DNA of 64,000 nucleotides from Geothrix sp. PMB-07 (GTDB lineage Bacteria; Acidobacteriota; Holophagae; Holophagales; Holophagaceae). The notes beneath the pieces are model-generated. The model had not been told where the DNA came from. It saw nothing but the letters and a program-made list of their open reading frames with translations, and made no database searches. The first letter of the stretch is position 1. Each line of letters begins with the position of its first letter. The translations under genes and the position numbers were made by a program. This document shows, in pieces, positions 46,683-56,489 of this stretch. The stretch is taken from the NCBI RefSeq assembly GCF_030758935.1, contig NZ_CP132333.1:248001-312000 (forward strand), read 5' to 3'.

Positions 46683-47531
46683 ATGGGCAAGGTCGAGCCT
46701 GAATTGCTGAGCATCGGAGACATCTGCTCGGAGACCGGCTTGTCTGCTGACGTGGTACGGGTTTGGGAGCGCCGCTACGGTTTTCCTGTGCCCGTGCGTC
46801 TGCCCTCGGGCCATCGGCGCTACCGGCGGGAGGATCTTCACCGGCTTCGCCTCATGGCCGAGGCGGTGGCCCAGGGGCATCGGCCTTCCGTGGTGGCGCG
46901 GTCGACTGAGCCAGGCCTGAAGCGGCTGTTGATGCCCGAGGAGAATCCCCAAGTGGAGGCCCTCTTCCAGGCCGTTCAGGCCATGGATTCGGATGGCATC
47001 CGTCGCTTGCTCGGCGAGGCGCTCCAGCAGCTGGGCTGGAATGCTTTTCTGCAGCAGGTGATCCCGCTGCTGTTGGATCGGGTGGGCCTGGCCTGGGCCG
47101 ATGGCAGCATCGGGATCCACCACGAGCATCTCGTGACGGAAGTCCTGGAGGATTTCCTCCGGCAGCTGCGCTTGGAATGCCGCACAGTGCCTGGCCGCGG
47201 ATGTGTGCTGCTCTGCACCCTTCCGGGGGAACGCCACCGCCTGGGCCTGCTCCTGGCGGCCCTGGCCTATGCCTCGCGGGGCGTTCGCACGGAGCTTTTA
47301 GGTGTAGACCTGCCGGTGTCGAGCATCGCCCAGGCGGCGAGGACGCTGAAGGCGGATCGTGTGGCCGTGAGTCTTTCCATCCAGAGCGCCGGGGAACCGA
47401 CGCGCAAGCTGCTCATGGACCTGCGGGATCGCCTTCCTGTAGGCTGCCGCCTGCTGGTGGGCGGACAAGGGGCCATGCGCACGCGGAAGGTCGATGGGGT
47501 GGAGCGGACGAACGGGCTGGAAGGGCTCTGA
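46683..47531 (+). CDS. MerR/B12-binding regulator, CarH/LitR-like
   Basis: A 282-residue transcription regulator of the CarH type, repressors that use adenosylcobalamin as a light sensor. The N-terminal MerR HTH is LSIGDICSETGLSADVVRVW followed by RRYGFPVPVRLPSGHRRY. The cobalamin-binding helical bundle has the Wx9EH signature (Trp138, Glu148, His149). The Rossmann part has ExHxxG with His185 in PGERHRLG as the expected lower cobalt ligand. The residue after Trp138 is Ala, where Thermus CarH has the His that binds cobalt after illumination. GAGGGGAG precedes the ATG. Targets are unknown; no carotenoid genes are in the window. Confidence 0.88.
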   Translation: MGKVEPELLSIGDICSETGLSADVVRVWERRYGFPVPVRLPSGHRRYRREDLHRLRLMAEAVAQGHRPSVVARSTEPGLKRLLMPEENPQVEALFQAVQAMDSDGIRRLLGEALQQLGWNAFLQQVIPLLLDRVGLAWADGSIGIHHEHLVTEVLEDFLRQLRLECRTVPGRGCVLLCTLPGERHRLGLLLAALAYASRGVRTELLGVDLPVSSIAQAARTLKADRVAVSLSIQSAGEPTRKLLMDLRDRLPVGCRLLVGGQGAMRTRKVDGVERTNGLEGL

Positions 47532-47533
47532 GC

Positions 47534-48436
47534 CTAGGCGGGCAGATCGCTGCTCCACTGTTTGCGGATCCGCCTCAGCAGCAGACGCAGCTCCAGCAGC
47601 AGGGGGCGCGCTGCGAGGAAGCAAAGAAAGCCGGCGAGGGGCACGGTCACCTTGAAGCCGACGTGGCGGAAGCCCAGGGCGCCGACGACGCCACCACCCA
47701 GGAACGACATCAGGATCAGCAGAAGCAGGGTGAGCTTCTGCCGGTTGGCGACAATGCGCTCGCGCCCATGCCGGTTGTGGAGATTCACATAGGTGAGTCG
47801 GCTCAGCTCGATGCCGATGTCGGTCACGGTGCCCGTCAGGTGCGTGGTGCGCACGGCGGCGCCCGAGATGATGGAGGTCACCGCATTGTGCAGGCCCATG
47901 ATGAAGCAGAGCAGCATGACGGTGATGGGCAGGGTGAACTTGATCTCCTGCTGCAGGCGGTTGCCCATGAAGCCGAAGATCAGCATCAGCACCGCTTCCA
48001 GCGCCAAGGTCAGCGCATAGCGGCTGCGCATGCGGTGCCGCTGGCCGAAGCTGATGAGGGTGGTGCAGACGAAGGCGCCGCTGAGGAAGCTCAGCATCAT
48101 GGCCAGGGCCGCCAGCGCGGTGTTGAGGTCGCCGTCCGCGAGTTCGTCGGCCATGGAGGACACCACACCAGTCATGTGGGAGGTGTAGTGACTCACGGCC
48201 AGGAAGCCGCCGGCATTGACGGCGCCCGCCACGAAAGCCATGGCCCAGGCCAGCTGCCGGTTGAGCGTTTCCGAGCGGAGGGCCCCTTCCCGAACCAGCA
48301 GCTTTTCCTGGATGGGCAGGGTGGCCAGGGTCGCTTCCACGGCGGCCTGTAGCTGCTGGCCATCCAGGCGGTTCCTGAGCAGCCGCCGGAGGTAGCGGGC
48401 CACGATGAGCTGGATGGTGCGGGGAATGCGGCGCAT
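47534..48436 (-). CDS. DUF1275/YoaK-family membrane protein
   Basis: A 300-residue integral membrane protein. The DUF1275 signature is visible in AMAFVAGAVNAGGFLAVSHY and TSHMTGVVSSMADELADGD, then FLSGAFVCTTLISFGQR and GLHNAVTSIISGAAVRTTHL followed by TGTVTDIG. There are about six membrane helices. The N-terminal 60 residues are soluble and helical, a little longer than usual. The function of this family is not established. It is convergent with the CarH-like gene (2 bp between stop codons) and divergent from the asparaginase gene. Confidence 0.9.
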   Translation of the reverse strand: MRRIPRTIQLIVARYLRRLLRNRLDGQQLQAAVEATLATLPIQEKLLVREGALRSETLNRQLAWAMAFVAGAVNAGGFLAVSHYTSHMTGVVSSMADELADGDLNTALAALAMMLSFLSGAFVCTTLISFGQRHRMRSRYALTLALEAVLMLIFGFMGNRLQQEIKFTLPITVMLLCFIMGLHNAVTSIISGAAVRTTHLTGTVTDIGIELSRLTYVNLHNRHGRERIVANRQKLTLLLLILMSFLGGGVVGALGFRHVGFKVTVPLAGFLCFLAARPLLLELRLLLRRIRKQWSSDLPA

Positions 48437-48565
48437 GGGGAGGGCTTTCCGCTTCAGTCTACGGCAGGGTCCGGGGGGCTCCGGTCATAAGACGGGCGAT
48501 TCACCAAGTGTCAAGGCTGGGAAGTTGGAACCGTGTCCGCAGGGTGAGATCAGTACACTGGCGCC

Positions 48566-49573
48566 ATGCGACGCATTCTGCTCCTCCATACCGGCGGCAC
48601 CCTGGGCATGACCCCCAGCGGCGATCCTGCGGCCTTGGCGCCGGGACGCTTCCTCGACCACCTGCAGGAGCAGGTGCCCGAACTGGGGCGGATGGCGGAG
48701 CTTTCGGTGGAAGTGCCCTTCAACCAGGATTCCGCCTGTGTCGAGCCCTCCCATGTGTTGCTGCTGGCCCGGCGCATCCGAGAAGCTGCCGCCCGCTTCG
48801 ATGGCTTCGTGATCATCCATGGCACCGACACCATGGCTTTCACGGCCTCGATGCTGGGCTTCCTGCTGGCGGATCTGGGCAAGCCCGTGGTGCTCACCGG
48901 CAGCCAGCGCCCCCTGGCCTTCGTTCGCAGTGATGCCCGAAGCAACCTGGTCAATGCTGTCGATCTGGCCTGCCGCGCCATCCCCGAAGTCGGCATCTGC
49001 TTCGGCACCCATTGGTTGCGGGGCGTGGGCTCGGACAAGCAGAGCGTCCACCAGTTCGAGGCCTTCCACAGCCCCAACCTGCCGCCCTTGGCGGAGATCG
49101 GCGCCGAAATCCGCCTGCATGGCGAGGCGGGCCAGTTCCCTCGCCAGTTGCCTGCCGGTCTTGGCGCGGCCCTCGACCTCACGATCTGCACCGTGACACC
49201 CCATCCGGGCATGGCCTGGTTCCCCGTCCCCGAGGGCGCCAAGGCCGTGCTCATCCAGGCCTTCGGTGCGGGCACCTTGCCCATGGAGCGCCCCGACCTG
49301 AAGGCTTTCCTGGAAGTGTGCCGCCAGCGGCAGCTGCCCGTGGTGGTGACCTCGCAGTGCCCCTTTGGCGGGGTGGATCTCTCCGCCTACGAGATGGGAC
49401 GGAAGATCGAAGCCATGGGCGCCATCTCCGGAGGTCTCCACACCCGCTGGGCGGCCCTGGCCAAGTTGGGCATCGTCCTGGGTGCTGGTGGTGGCATCGA
49501 ACAAGCGCGCACGGCCTTTGCCACCTCGTGGGCTGGCGAGCCCATGCCCGGGGCGGCCTGGCCGCAGGCCTGA
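48566..49573 (+). CDS. ansA: L-asparaginase, type I-like
   Basis: A 335-residue asparaginase that hydrolyses asparagine to aspartate and ammonia. Active-site signatures: first Thr in LLLHTGGTLGM, second in VIIHGTDTMAFTAS, with LTGSQRPLAFVRSDARSNLV between. There is no signal peptide, so a cytoplasmic type I-like enzyme is likely. The length is normal. It stands alone; the next gene on the same strand starts 288 bp further on. Confidence 0.93.
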   Translation: MRRILLLHTGGTLGMTPSGDPAALAPGRFLDHLQEQVPELGRMAELSVEVPFNQDSACVEPSHVLLLARRIREAAARFDGFVIIHGTDTMAFTASMLGFLLADLGKPVVLTGSQRPLAFVRSDARSNLVNAVDLACRAIPEVGICFGTHWLRGVGSDKQSVHQFEAFHSPNLPPLAEIGAEIRLHGEAGQFPRQLPAGLGAALDLTICTVTPHPGMAWFPVPEGAKAVLIQAFGAGTLPMERPDLKAFLEVCRQRQLPVVVTSQCPFGGVDLSAYEMGRKIEAMGAISGGLHTRWAALAKLGIVLGAGGGIEQARTAFATSWAGEPMPGAAWPQA

Positions 49574-49861
49574 GGCAGGGTACCCGCTGGGTTACTCCCG
49601 ATAGAGGCAGGGTGGGGTAAGGTTGCTTGTTGTAAGAAAATGTTGATTTTTAACAATACTCACAATAGCAACGCCTTAGATTGATTGGTGTGGGTTCATC
49701 ATGGATTTGCAAAGTGCGGTTATTTTGGAAAAGGTTCTAATCAAAGCGTTGGAATTCTCCCCAAAAGATTCAGACCCGGGCATAATCTTTAGTGCCTCAG
49801 CATTTGAGGGGTTTACCCGGCTCCCCCAACATCCCCAATAGGAGGTAGGAGGAATGTCCAA

Positions 49862-50587
49862 ATGAACATCAACCTAAAGCACATCGCTTTGCTCGCCTCG
49901 TTATCGGCAGGATTGCCGATGGGTCTTCACGCCCAGGAACTTCACTACGGAGTCAAGTTTGGTGGCGGCGCTGTGGTGGGCGCCATCGGTCCCCAGGCTT
50001 CGCGAGCCACCATGAATGCGGCCTTCATTGCTGAATACCCCCTCGGTAAGGACAAGGAAGTATTCGGTGAGGTGAATTACCGAGTGTTTCGCTCTGTGGA
50101 CCACGAGGTAACCCCTATCGGGCAGCTCGCCTATACTCCCACCAACACCACGGGCCTGCTGTATGCCGCGACCTCCGTGGACATTCGCAAGGACAACCTC
50201 GAGGGCTATTCCTTGAGTGCCGGCTACCGCCAGCAGATCGCCGCCTCGGCTTTCTGGTGGCAGGCTGGCCTCTCCCTCAATAACATGAATTCCCAGCAGG
50301 AGGTTACCGGGCAGCTTGTGGCCGGCGTGGCCACGCCGGGCGCCGTAACCAACGCCAACCATGAGGGCCTCAATTTCACCCCGGGGAAGACCTCCTTGCG
50401 CCCGGGCTTGTTTATCGGCGCCCAGGCCAAGGTTTCCCCGAGCTTTTTTGTTGAGGCCAATTTGAATGGCATTGGCTACCAGTGGGTGAACTACACGCCC
50501 CACGCCTACACCGGGCAGGCCTCCCATGTAGAGACGAACAATAAGTTCAAGCTTTCGCTCGACATCAACGTCGGATTCCGCTTCTAG
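49862..50587 (+). CDS. Outer-membrane beta-barrel protein, first gene of OMP-receptor-OMP cluster
   Basis: A 241-residue protein with signal peptide MNINLKHIALLASLSAGLPMGLHAQ and alternating beta-strands, ending in Phe (LSLDINVGFRF) as in outer-membrane barrels. The strand pattern (HYGVKFGGGAVVGAIG; EVFGEVNYRVFRS; GYSLSAGYRQQIAASAFWW) is like small OmpW/porin-type barrels. AGGAGG lies upstream. The 288 bp before it (49574-49861) are AT-rich around 49620-49750 and contain the inverted repeat TGTTG...AACA near 49650; they likely carry the cluster promoter. The TonB receptor gene follows 44 bp later. Confidence 0.78.
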   Translation: MNINLKHIALLASLSAGLPMGLHAQELHYGVKFGGGAVVGAIGPQASRATMNAAFIAEYPLGKDKEVFGEVNYRVFRSVDHEVTPIGQLAYTPTNTTGLLYAATSVDIRKDNLEGYSLSAGYRQQIAASAFWWQAGLSLNNMNSQQEVTGQLVAGVATPGAVTNANHEGLNFTPGKTSLRPGLFIGAQAKVSPSFFVEANLNGIGYQWVNYTPHAYTGQASHVETNNKFKLSLDINVGFRF

Positions 50588-50631
50588 CCGCAGCCCAACC
50601 CCACATTTTGGATCTATTTGGAGGTATGAAT

Positions 50632-53600
50632 ATGAAAACGCTACAGCGGCTGACGGCGCTGGGCGCGGTGCTGGTCGGCACCTCGCTCATGGCGCAGGAA
50701 AGCGTCGGTACTATCGTTGGTGTTGTCCGGGATGCCAAGGGGGCTCCTGTTGCTGGTGCGCGTCTTGAGCTTACCGGCCCGAAGTTGATCGGCCAGCGTG
50801 GGACCACAACCAATGAAAAGGGCGAGTACCGCCTGCCTCTGGTGCTGCCTGGTGAATATTTCCTGGCAGTCCGTAAGGAAGGTTTTATCGGATCGAAGGG
50901 CGAAATTCGCCTCAGCGCTGGCCAGACTCTTCGTCAGGAATTTGAGGTCAAGCCCATCGCCACTGCCTCCGCAGAGGTTGAAGTTGTGGCCACCGCCGCC
51001 GCGGCCGTAGATAAAACAGAGACCAAGACTGCCACCAGCATCACGGCCGATACCCTTCAGTCCCTGCCTGCCGTGTCTCTGAATTCCTACGGTGCCTTGC
51101 AGCTTGCGCCGGGTGTGGTGGGTAACACAGGTTACCCAGTTGTGCGCGGTGGTGTGACGGGCCAGACCCAGTTCACTGTTAATGGCATCAGTGTCCGCGA
51201 TAGCGTGGTGCGTCAGGGGCGCCAGTCTGAAGTGGTGATCGATGATCTCATCGAAGACATCACCGTGATTCAGAGCCCGATGAATGCAAAGTACGGCATG
51301 CCTCCGGCGGCATCGTCAACGCCGTGACCAAGACTGGCGGCAATGAATTCGGTGGAAGCCTCCGCGTCAAGCTGTACAAGGGTTCCTGGTCCAGCCTGAA
51401 TGGTCCTGTGCTTGGGCGCGATGGTTCCAGCTGGCTGTCGAACCGTTCCGTTCAGTCCGATGACCTCGGCAAAACCTATGAGTTCACGATCACCGGTCCA
51501 ATCATCAAGGACGTGCTGACCTTCACGTACGCAGGTCGCATTAACCCTGTCAACTTCCCGACGGCCACCAGCATCAACATTGTAGACAGCGGGCGCAATT
51601 TCCTCCCGGTGTTCTCGGGAACTGGCGCCGCGACTCCCACTGCCTGGACCTATGGCGCTTCTGCTGGCAACCCGGCCGTGGGTACCGGCCCGCAGAAGAC
51701 CAGCACCAACCAGTACAAATTGTTCTGGCAGGCGGCTCAGGGCCACCAATTGGAAGTGTTCTACACCGACGATAAACTCGGCCCCTACTTCGATACGCAG
51801 TACAGCAACCTTGACCAAGCAAACCAAGGTCTGGCTGCTTCCAACCAGACCTCCAAGAGGCCATTCTACGGCATCAACTACCGTGGCATTGTCGGGTCGA
51901 ACAGCGTCGTGGATGTGAAATACGGGAAGAAGCGCTCGGAAGTCATGTTCTCTTCCGGCCCGCTGGACCCTGTGAACGTTCGTGTGTGGACCAATGCTGC
52001 CACGACGTTTTTCGGCACCACCGGCACCCCCACGACCTATCTGACCAACGGCGATCCCTACCGCGCTACGGCCGAAATCCGACAGGCTGAGACCGCCAAC
52101 GCCAACTACAACTGGTTCAGTGGTGAGCACAACATTGATGTTGGCGTGGAATTGCTGAAGGAGACGTCGTTCCTGCCTGAAGCCAGCGGCATCGGCCGCC
52201 GGGTGCTCTACATGCCCGGTCGGGCCTTGAATGGCAACTACGTGGTTTACAACTACGTAGGATCCACCGCGCAGACCATGGCTTCGGCTACTCTGCGCAA
52301 TGGCGCAGCTTACATCCCTGAAATGCGCACCTATCAGGATGGTGGCACCGGCGATGTGAACAACTACGACACCACTCAGTCGATCTATGTGAATGACCTC
52401 TGGACGATCAACAACCAGTGGAGCCTCATGGGCGGTCTGCGTTTCGACCGCTGGGAAGACAAGGACCGTGCGGGCGTTAACATCAAGTCCAGCGCCGTCT
52501 CACCTCGTCTTGAGTTGAAATACGACGTTCAGGGCAACAACCAGCACCTGATGAACTTCTCCTACGCTGAATTCCGGGGCACCATCGGCCAGGGCAACCT
52601 CGGTGGCCTCTTCGCCCACCGTCCCGGCAACCAAGTGGCCCGCCGTTTCTGGAACGTGGGCAGCACCACCCCGGCAGCAACCGCCACGCTGGCGGACATC
52701 ACTAACCCTGCAAACTACGGTTATGTATACACGGTGCAGGACAATGATGCCCTCTACACCGTCAACCATGGTCTCAAACCCGAAGCCAGGCACGAATTCC
52801 AGCTGGGCTACCGCCGTGCTTTCAGTGGTGGTGGTTTCTTCCGTGCAACCGCGGTCTACGCCTGGTTCACGGAGCTCTGGTATCGCACGGCCTTTGATGC
52901 CGTAGTGAACATTCCGGATTTCACCGGTCAGGCTGCGGTTCAGCCCACGGGCTACCTGAGCAAGCTGGACAACGACCCTCAGGGCAAGCGCCGCTTCCGC
53001 AGTCTGGAAACGGAATGGCAGTACCCCATCGTGAAGGGATCGACCGCGTCCCTGGACTTCGGGGGCAACTGGACCTTCAGTCGCCTCTACTCGACCGAGA
53101 CCTGGCGTGAAGGCAATGTGGCCAGCTCCACGGCACGCTTCATCGACAAGTACAATGCGTTCGGCATTCCTCAGGAATCCTACAACCCGTATGGCCCACT
53201 GGAAGGTCTGAGCACGGCCAACGCTGTGAAGGCCTGGCTGACGGCCACCATCCTTTCCAAACGCGGCATTAAGAGCGAGATCAGCCTGTTGGGTACCTAC
53301 ACCAGCGGTGTCCCCTACAGCCTCTCCATGACCCAGTCGCTCCCAACGGGCTTCTTCACCAGCGGGGCCACTGGTCTTCCGACCACCATGCCGGAATACC
53401 TGAATGGCCGTGGCCGCTTCACGAACCCGGATTTCTTCCAGTGTGACCTGCAGTGGAACATCACCGTTCCCATGAAGGGCAAGCTGCAGTTCTTCACCTA
53501 TGTGAGCATGTACAACATCTTCAACACCATCATGCCCAACTACACGACCTCGGGTCCGGCCAACGGCATCTACCGGGATACCTCCAGCACGGTCCAGGCT

Positions 53601-53711
53601 TATCCGAATGCCAATCCCACCTTGCAGGTCGCCACTCCGTCGGGTTTCGGCCTTCCCAACAACCTGAGTGGCCGCCGGTCCTTCACGGTGGACATGGGCC
53701 TCAAGTTCTAA
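50632..53711 (+). pseudogene. TonB-dependent receptor (Oar-like), copy 3, split by a one-base frameshift
   Basis: The N-terminal frame (ATG 50632 with GGAGGT 6 bases upstream, ending 51327) encodes the signal peptide, the regulatory-like domain (GTIVGVVRDAKGAPVAGARL) and most of the plug up to SPMNAKYG. The second frame (51324-53711) continues without loss: the codons before it read SGGIVNAVTKTGGNEFGG, then the barrel ending FTVDMGLKF. Only one missing base near 51298, where AATGCC would be expected, separates the halves. The barrel shows no further damage, so this is a recent mutation, a sequencing error or a phase-variable state. As given, no complete receptor can be made. Confidence 0.82.
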
Positions 53712-53742
53712 TCCAACCAGCTGAAATCCCTAGGAGGATGAT

Positions 53743-54354
53743 GTGAATATGAAACTCTCAGGATGCCTGCTGGCTGGCCTTGCGTCCGTCAGCGCCTTCG
53801 CCCAGGATACGAGCGCCAAGCCGATTTACCTTGGTGCGACGTACGTCTTCAACGAAGGAGATCTCCGGAAATTTGCAGGCGGCAAGGTCATGTCCTACGC
53901 CTTTGAAACGGGCTATGAGCTTGTTCCCGCGGATGAAGCGATCGGTTCGCGAATTTACGCCCGTTACATGAGGACTTTCGGCGACCGCCGATTGGGAAGC
54001 GAATTTCCCGCGGGTGGCACCAAACTGCATGTGGATGCCTGGACAGGGGGGCTCGATCTCACTTTCGCGACCCCGGTCAAGGGATTGGTCCCCTACGCTG
54101 GCATGAATGTGACCTTCTACGATGGAAGCAAGTCAGAATCCTTCCAGGCGCCGAAGTTCTCCTTCGAGGATTCCAAGCCAAAGTTCGGCATCAGGCTTGG
54201 TGTGGAATACCAGATCAACACCACTTGGTCCGCCTCGGTGGATTACACCTTCACTGAATGGCGATCCGCCAGCAAGGAAGCCCGGATCCAAGGCGTCAAC
54301 CCCTTGAACCCAAGCTGGGTCGGCGTGACGGCGCGCTACCACTTTGCTTACTGA
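53743..54354 (+). CDS. Outer-membrane beta-barrel protein, last gene of the cluster
   Basis: A 203-residue protein with a short signal peptide (MKLSGCLLAGLASVSAFAQ), then alternating beta-strands (KPIYLGATYVFNEGD; DAWTGGLDLTFATPVKGLVPY; FGIRLGVEYQINTTWSASVD) ending GVTARYHFAY. It is a likely 8- to 10-stranded barrel. GTG at 53743 has AGGAGG 5 bases upstream; an ATG two codons later is also possible. It follows the receptor gene by 31 bp and is closed by a strong terminator, so the three genes form one unit. Confidence 0.78.
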   Translation: MNMKLSGCLLAGLASVSAFAQDTSAKPIYLGATYVFNEGDLRKFAGGKVMSYAFETGYELVPADEAIGSRIYARYMRTFGDRRLGSEFPAGGTKLHVDAWTGGLDLTFATPVKGLVPYAGMNVTFYDGSKSESFQAPKFSFEDSKPKFGIRLGVEYQINTTWSASVDYTFTEWRSASKEARIQGVNPLNPSWVGVTARYHFAY

Positions 54355-54369
54355 TTGAAATCAGGTGCA

Positions 54370-54407
54370 CCAAGGAAAAGGGCCCATTCGTGGGCCCTTT
54401 TCCTTGG
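54370..54407 (+). terminator. Perfect 17-bp hairpin terminator ending the OMP cluster
   Basis: The arms 54370-54386 and 54391-54407 are fully complementary around TTCG, with an AAAAGGGCCC/GGGCCCTTTT core. It starts 15 bp after the barrel gene's stop and lies 55 bp ahead of serS, isolating the two units. Confidence 0.9.
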
Positions 54408-54462
54408 TTCCGCCGAGTTCTCGGGCCTCCGCTAGAATGAAGGTTTCCGGGAAACCCACACC

Positions 54463-55728
54463 ATGCTTGACGCCAACCTCCTCCGCAACGACCTCGACGC
54501 TGTGGCGGCGCGCCTGTCTGAACGGGGCTACACGCTGGACCGGGCGGCCTACCAGGCGCTGGATCAGCGGCGCCGCGCCATCCTCCAGGAGGCGGAGGCG
54601 CTGAAGGCTGAGCGCAACCGCGTGAGCGACGAGGTGGGGCGCCTCAAGCGGGCCAAGGAGAACGCGGATCACCTCATCGCCCAGCAGCGGGAAGTGGGCG
54701 ACAAGCTGAAGGCCTTGGAGGCCGCCGAGCGCGAGGTGGAAGCGGCCTTCAAGGACTTCCTGTCGGGCATTCCCAATCCGCCCCACGCCAGCGTGCCCGC
54801 GGGCCGCGACGAACACGCCAATGTCGAGGTCAAACGTTGGGGCCAGATTCCCGCCATCGGGGCCCCGAAGGATCATGTGGAGCTGGGCACGTCCCTGGGC
54901 ATCCTTGATCTGGACCGGGCGGCCAAGCTCAGCGGCGCGCGCTTTGCCGTGCTGAAGGGGCAGGGCGCCAAGCTGGAGCGGGCCCTCATCACTTTCATGC
55001 TGGATCGCCAGACCGGCGCGGGTTACACCGAAGTGATTCCGCCCTACCTGGTGAACGCCGAGAGCATGTACGGCACGGGCCAGCTGCCCAAGTTCGAGCA
55101 GGACCTCTTCAAGATGCCCCATGGCGAAAGTTCGCTCTACCTCATTCCCACCGCCGAGGTGCCCGTCACCAACCTCTACCGGGATGAGATCCTGCCTGCC
55201 GAAGCGCTGCCCATGCGGCACTGCGCCTTCACGCCCTGCTTCCGCAGTGAGGCTGGCAGCTACGGTCGAGACACCAAGGGCATCATCCGACAGCACCAGT
55301 TCCACAAGGTGGAGCTGGTGACCTTCGCCGCGGCGGATCAGGCCGAGGTGGAGTTGGAGAAGCTCACCGCCGATGCGGAAGCCATCCTCGAAGCGCTGGA
55401 GCTGCCCTACCGCCGGGTGCTGCTCTGCACGGGCGACATGGGCTTCAGCAGCCAGAAAACCTACGACCTGGAGGTGTGGCTGCCCTCGCAGAACACCTAC
55501 CGCGAAATCAGCTCCTGCAGCTGGTTCGGCGACTTCCAGGCCCGCCGCGCCAACATCCGCGCCAAGGGCAGGGAAGGCAAGCCCGTCTTCGCCCACACCC
55601 TCAACGGCAGCGGCCTGGCCGTGGGCCGCACCTGGGTGGCCATTCTGGAGAACTACCAGCAGCCCGATGGCAGCATCCGCGTGCCTGCGGTGCTGCGGCC
55701 CTACGTGGGCGCCGAGGTGATCCGCTGA
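54463..55728 (+). CDS. serS: Seryl-tRNA synthetase
   Basis: Class II synthetase that charges tRNA-Ser (and tRNA-Sec where present). The 421 residues start with the tRNA-binding coiled coil ([20 protein letters not shown] to about residue 110). The catalytic motifs follow: motif 2 in [20 protein letters not shown], the serine site in [18 protein letters not shown], and motif 3 in [17 protein letters not shown]. The length is standard. Its TGA overlaps the proposed CTG start of the ABC ATPase gene. Confidence 0.97.
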   Translation: MLDANLLRNDLDAVAARLSERGYTLDRAAYQALDQRRRAILQEAEALKAERNRVSDEVGRLKRAKENADHLIAQQREVGDKLKALEAAEREVEAAFKDFLSGIPNPPHASVPAGRDEHANVEVKRWGQIPAIGAPKDHVELGTSLGILDLDRAAKLSGARFAVLKGQGAKLERALITFMLDRQTGAGYTEVIPPYLVNAESMYGTGQLPKFEQDLFKMPHGESSLYLIPTAEVPVTNLYRDEILPAEALPMRHCAFTPCFRSEAGSYGRDTKGIIRQHQFHKVELVTFAAADQAEVELEKLTADAEAILEALELPYRRVLLCTGDMGFSSQKTYDLEVWLPSQNTYREISSCSWFGDFQARRANIRAKGREGKPVFAHTLNGSGLAVGRTWVAILENYQQPDGSIRVPAVLRPYVGAEVIR

Positions 55729-56489
55729 AGCCAGCTCCTCTGCTGAGCGTTGAAGGCCTGGGCCTTCAACGCGGCGGAAGGGACTGCCTGCGCCAGGTTT
55801 CGTTTGCCATGGCCCCTGGTGAAGCCTGGTGCATCGCAGGAGAAAGCGGTTCAGGCAAGAGCACGCTGCTGAGCCTGGTGCTGGGCTTGGAGGACCCCTC
55901 TCAAGGGCGGATTCTGCTGAAAGGTGAGCCCTGGTCTCCGTTGCCAGAACGTGCTCGCCGTTCGCGGCGCCCCCTGGTACAGGCGGTCTTCCAGGATGCT
56001 TTGGCCAGCCTTCCGCCCCACCTCAGCGGCTGGGAGATTCTTCAGGAACCGCTGGAAGTGTGGCGGCGGGGCGATGCCGTTGCCCGGCGCGAAGCCGCAG
56101 CCCGCATGGCGGCGCGGGTGTCCTTCCCGGAACGGGCTTTGGATCAGCGTCCGGCTGCGTGGTCTGGTGGCCTGGCGCAGCGCCTGTGCCTGGGCCGGGC
56201 CCTCATGTTGGCGCCGGAACTGCTCGTGCTGGACGAGCCCTTCTCAGCCTTGGATCCCACGTTGGGGGGCTACCTGCTCTCCCTGTTGCTGGCCCTGAAG
56301 GCAGAGGGCACCGCGCTGCTCCTTGCATGCCATGACTTGGCCGCAGCCGGACGATGCTGCGATCACCTGCTGCTGCTAAAAGAAGGGGCCCCGGTGTGCC
56401 AGGGCCCCTTTGAACCGTTGGTGTCAAATCCACCGCATCCCCACCTGCAAGCGCTGCTGGACGCGGCGCCGAGGCTGGAGGGCCGTTAG
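55725..56489 (+). CDS. ABC transporter ATPase, Opp/Dpp-like, without visible permease
   Basis: A 254-residue ABC ATPase. Walker A is GESGSGKS, the Q-loop [14 protein letters not shown] is of the oligopeptide/dipeptide (OppF/DppF) type, the signature is [12 protein letters not shown], Walker B plus D-loop is [12 protein letters not shown], and the switch His is in LLACHDLA. No ATG, GTG or TTG gives a full-length protein. The best start is CTG at 55725, which overlaps serS in a CTGA and has AGGTGA 5 bases upstream. No permease or binding protein is nearby, so its partner must be elsewhere. It is convergent with the PpiD-like gene, with a 4-bp overlap. Confidence 0.8.
   Translation: MKPAPLLSVEGLGLQRGGRDCLRQVSFAMAPGEAWCIAGESGSGKSTLLSLVLGLEDPSQGRILLKGEPWSPLPERARRSRRPLVQAVFQDALASLPPHLSGWEILQEPLEVWRRGDAVARREAAARMAARVSFPERALDQRPAAWSGGLAQRLCLGRALMLAPELLVLDEPFSALDPTLGGYLLSLLLALKAEGTALLLACHDLAAAGRCCDHLLLLKEGAPVCQGPFEPLVSNPPHPHLQALLDAAPRLEGR

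Noticed and set aside
47177-48352. 391-residue plus-strand frame across the CarH-like and DUF1275 genes
   Set aside because: It overlaps two supported genes in other frames and is low complexity (Gln/His/Gly-rich).
49574-49861. Possible riboswitch ahead of the OMP/receptor cluster
   Set aside because: I looked for cobalamin-box or TPP-box sequences because of the TonB receptor and found none; the leader is simply AT-rich.
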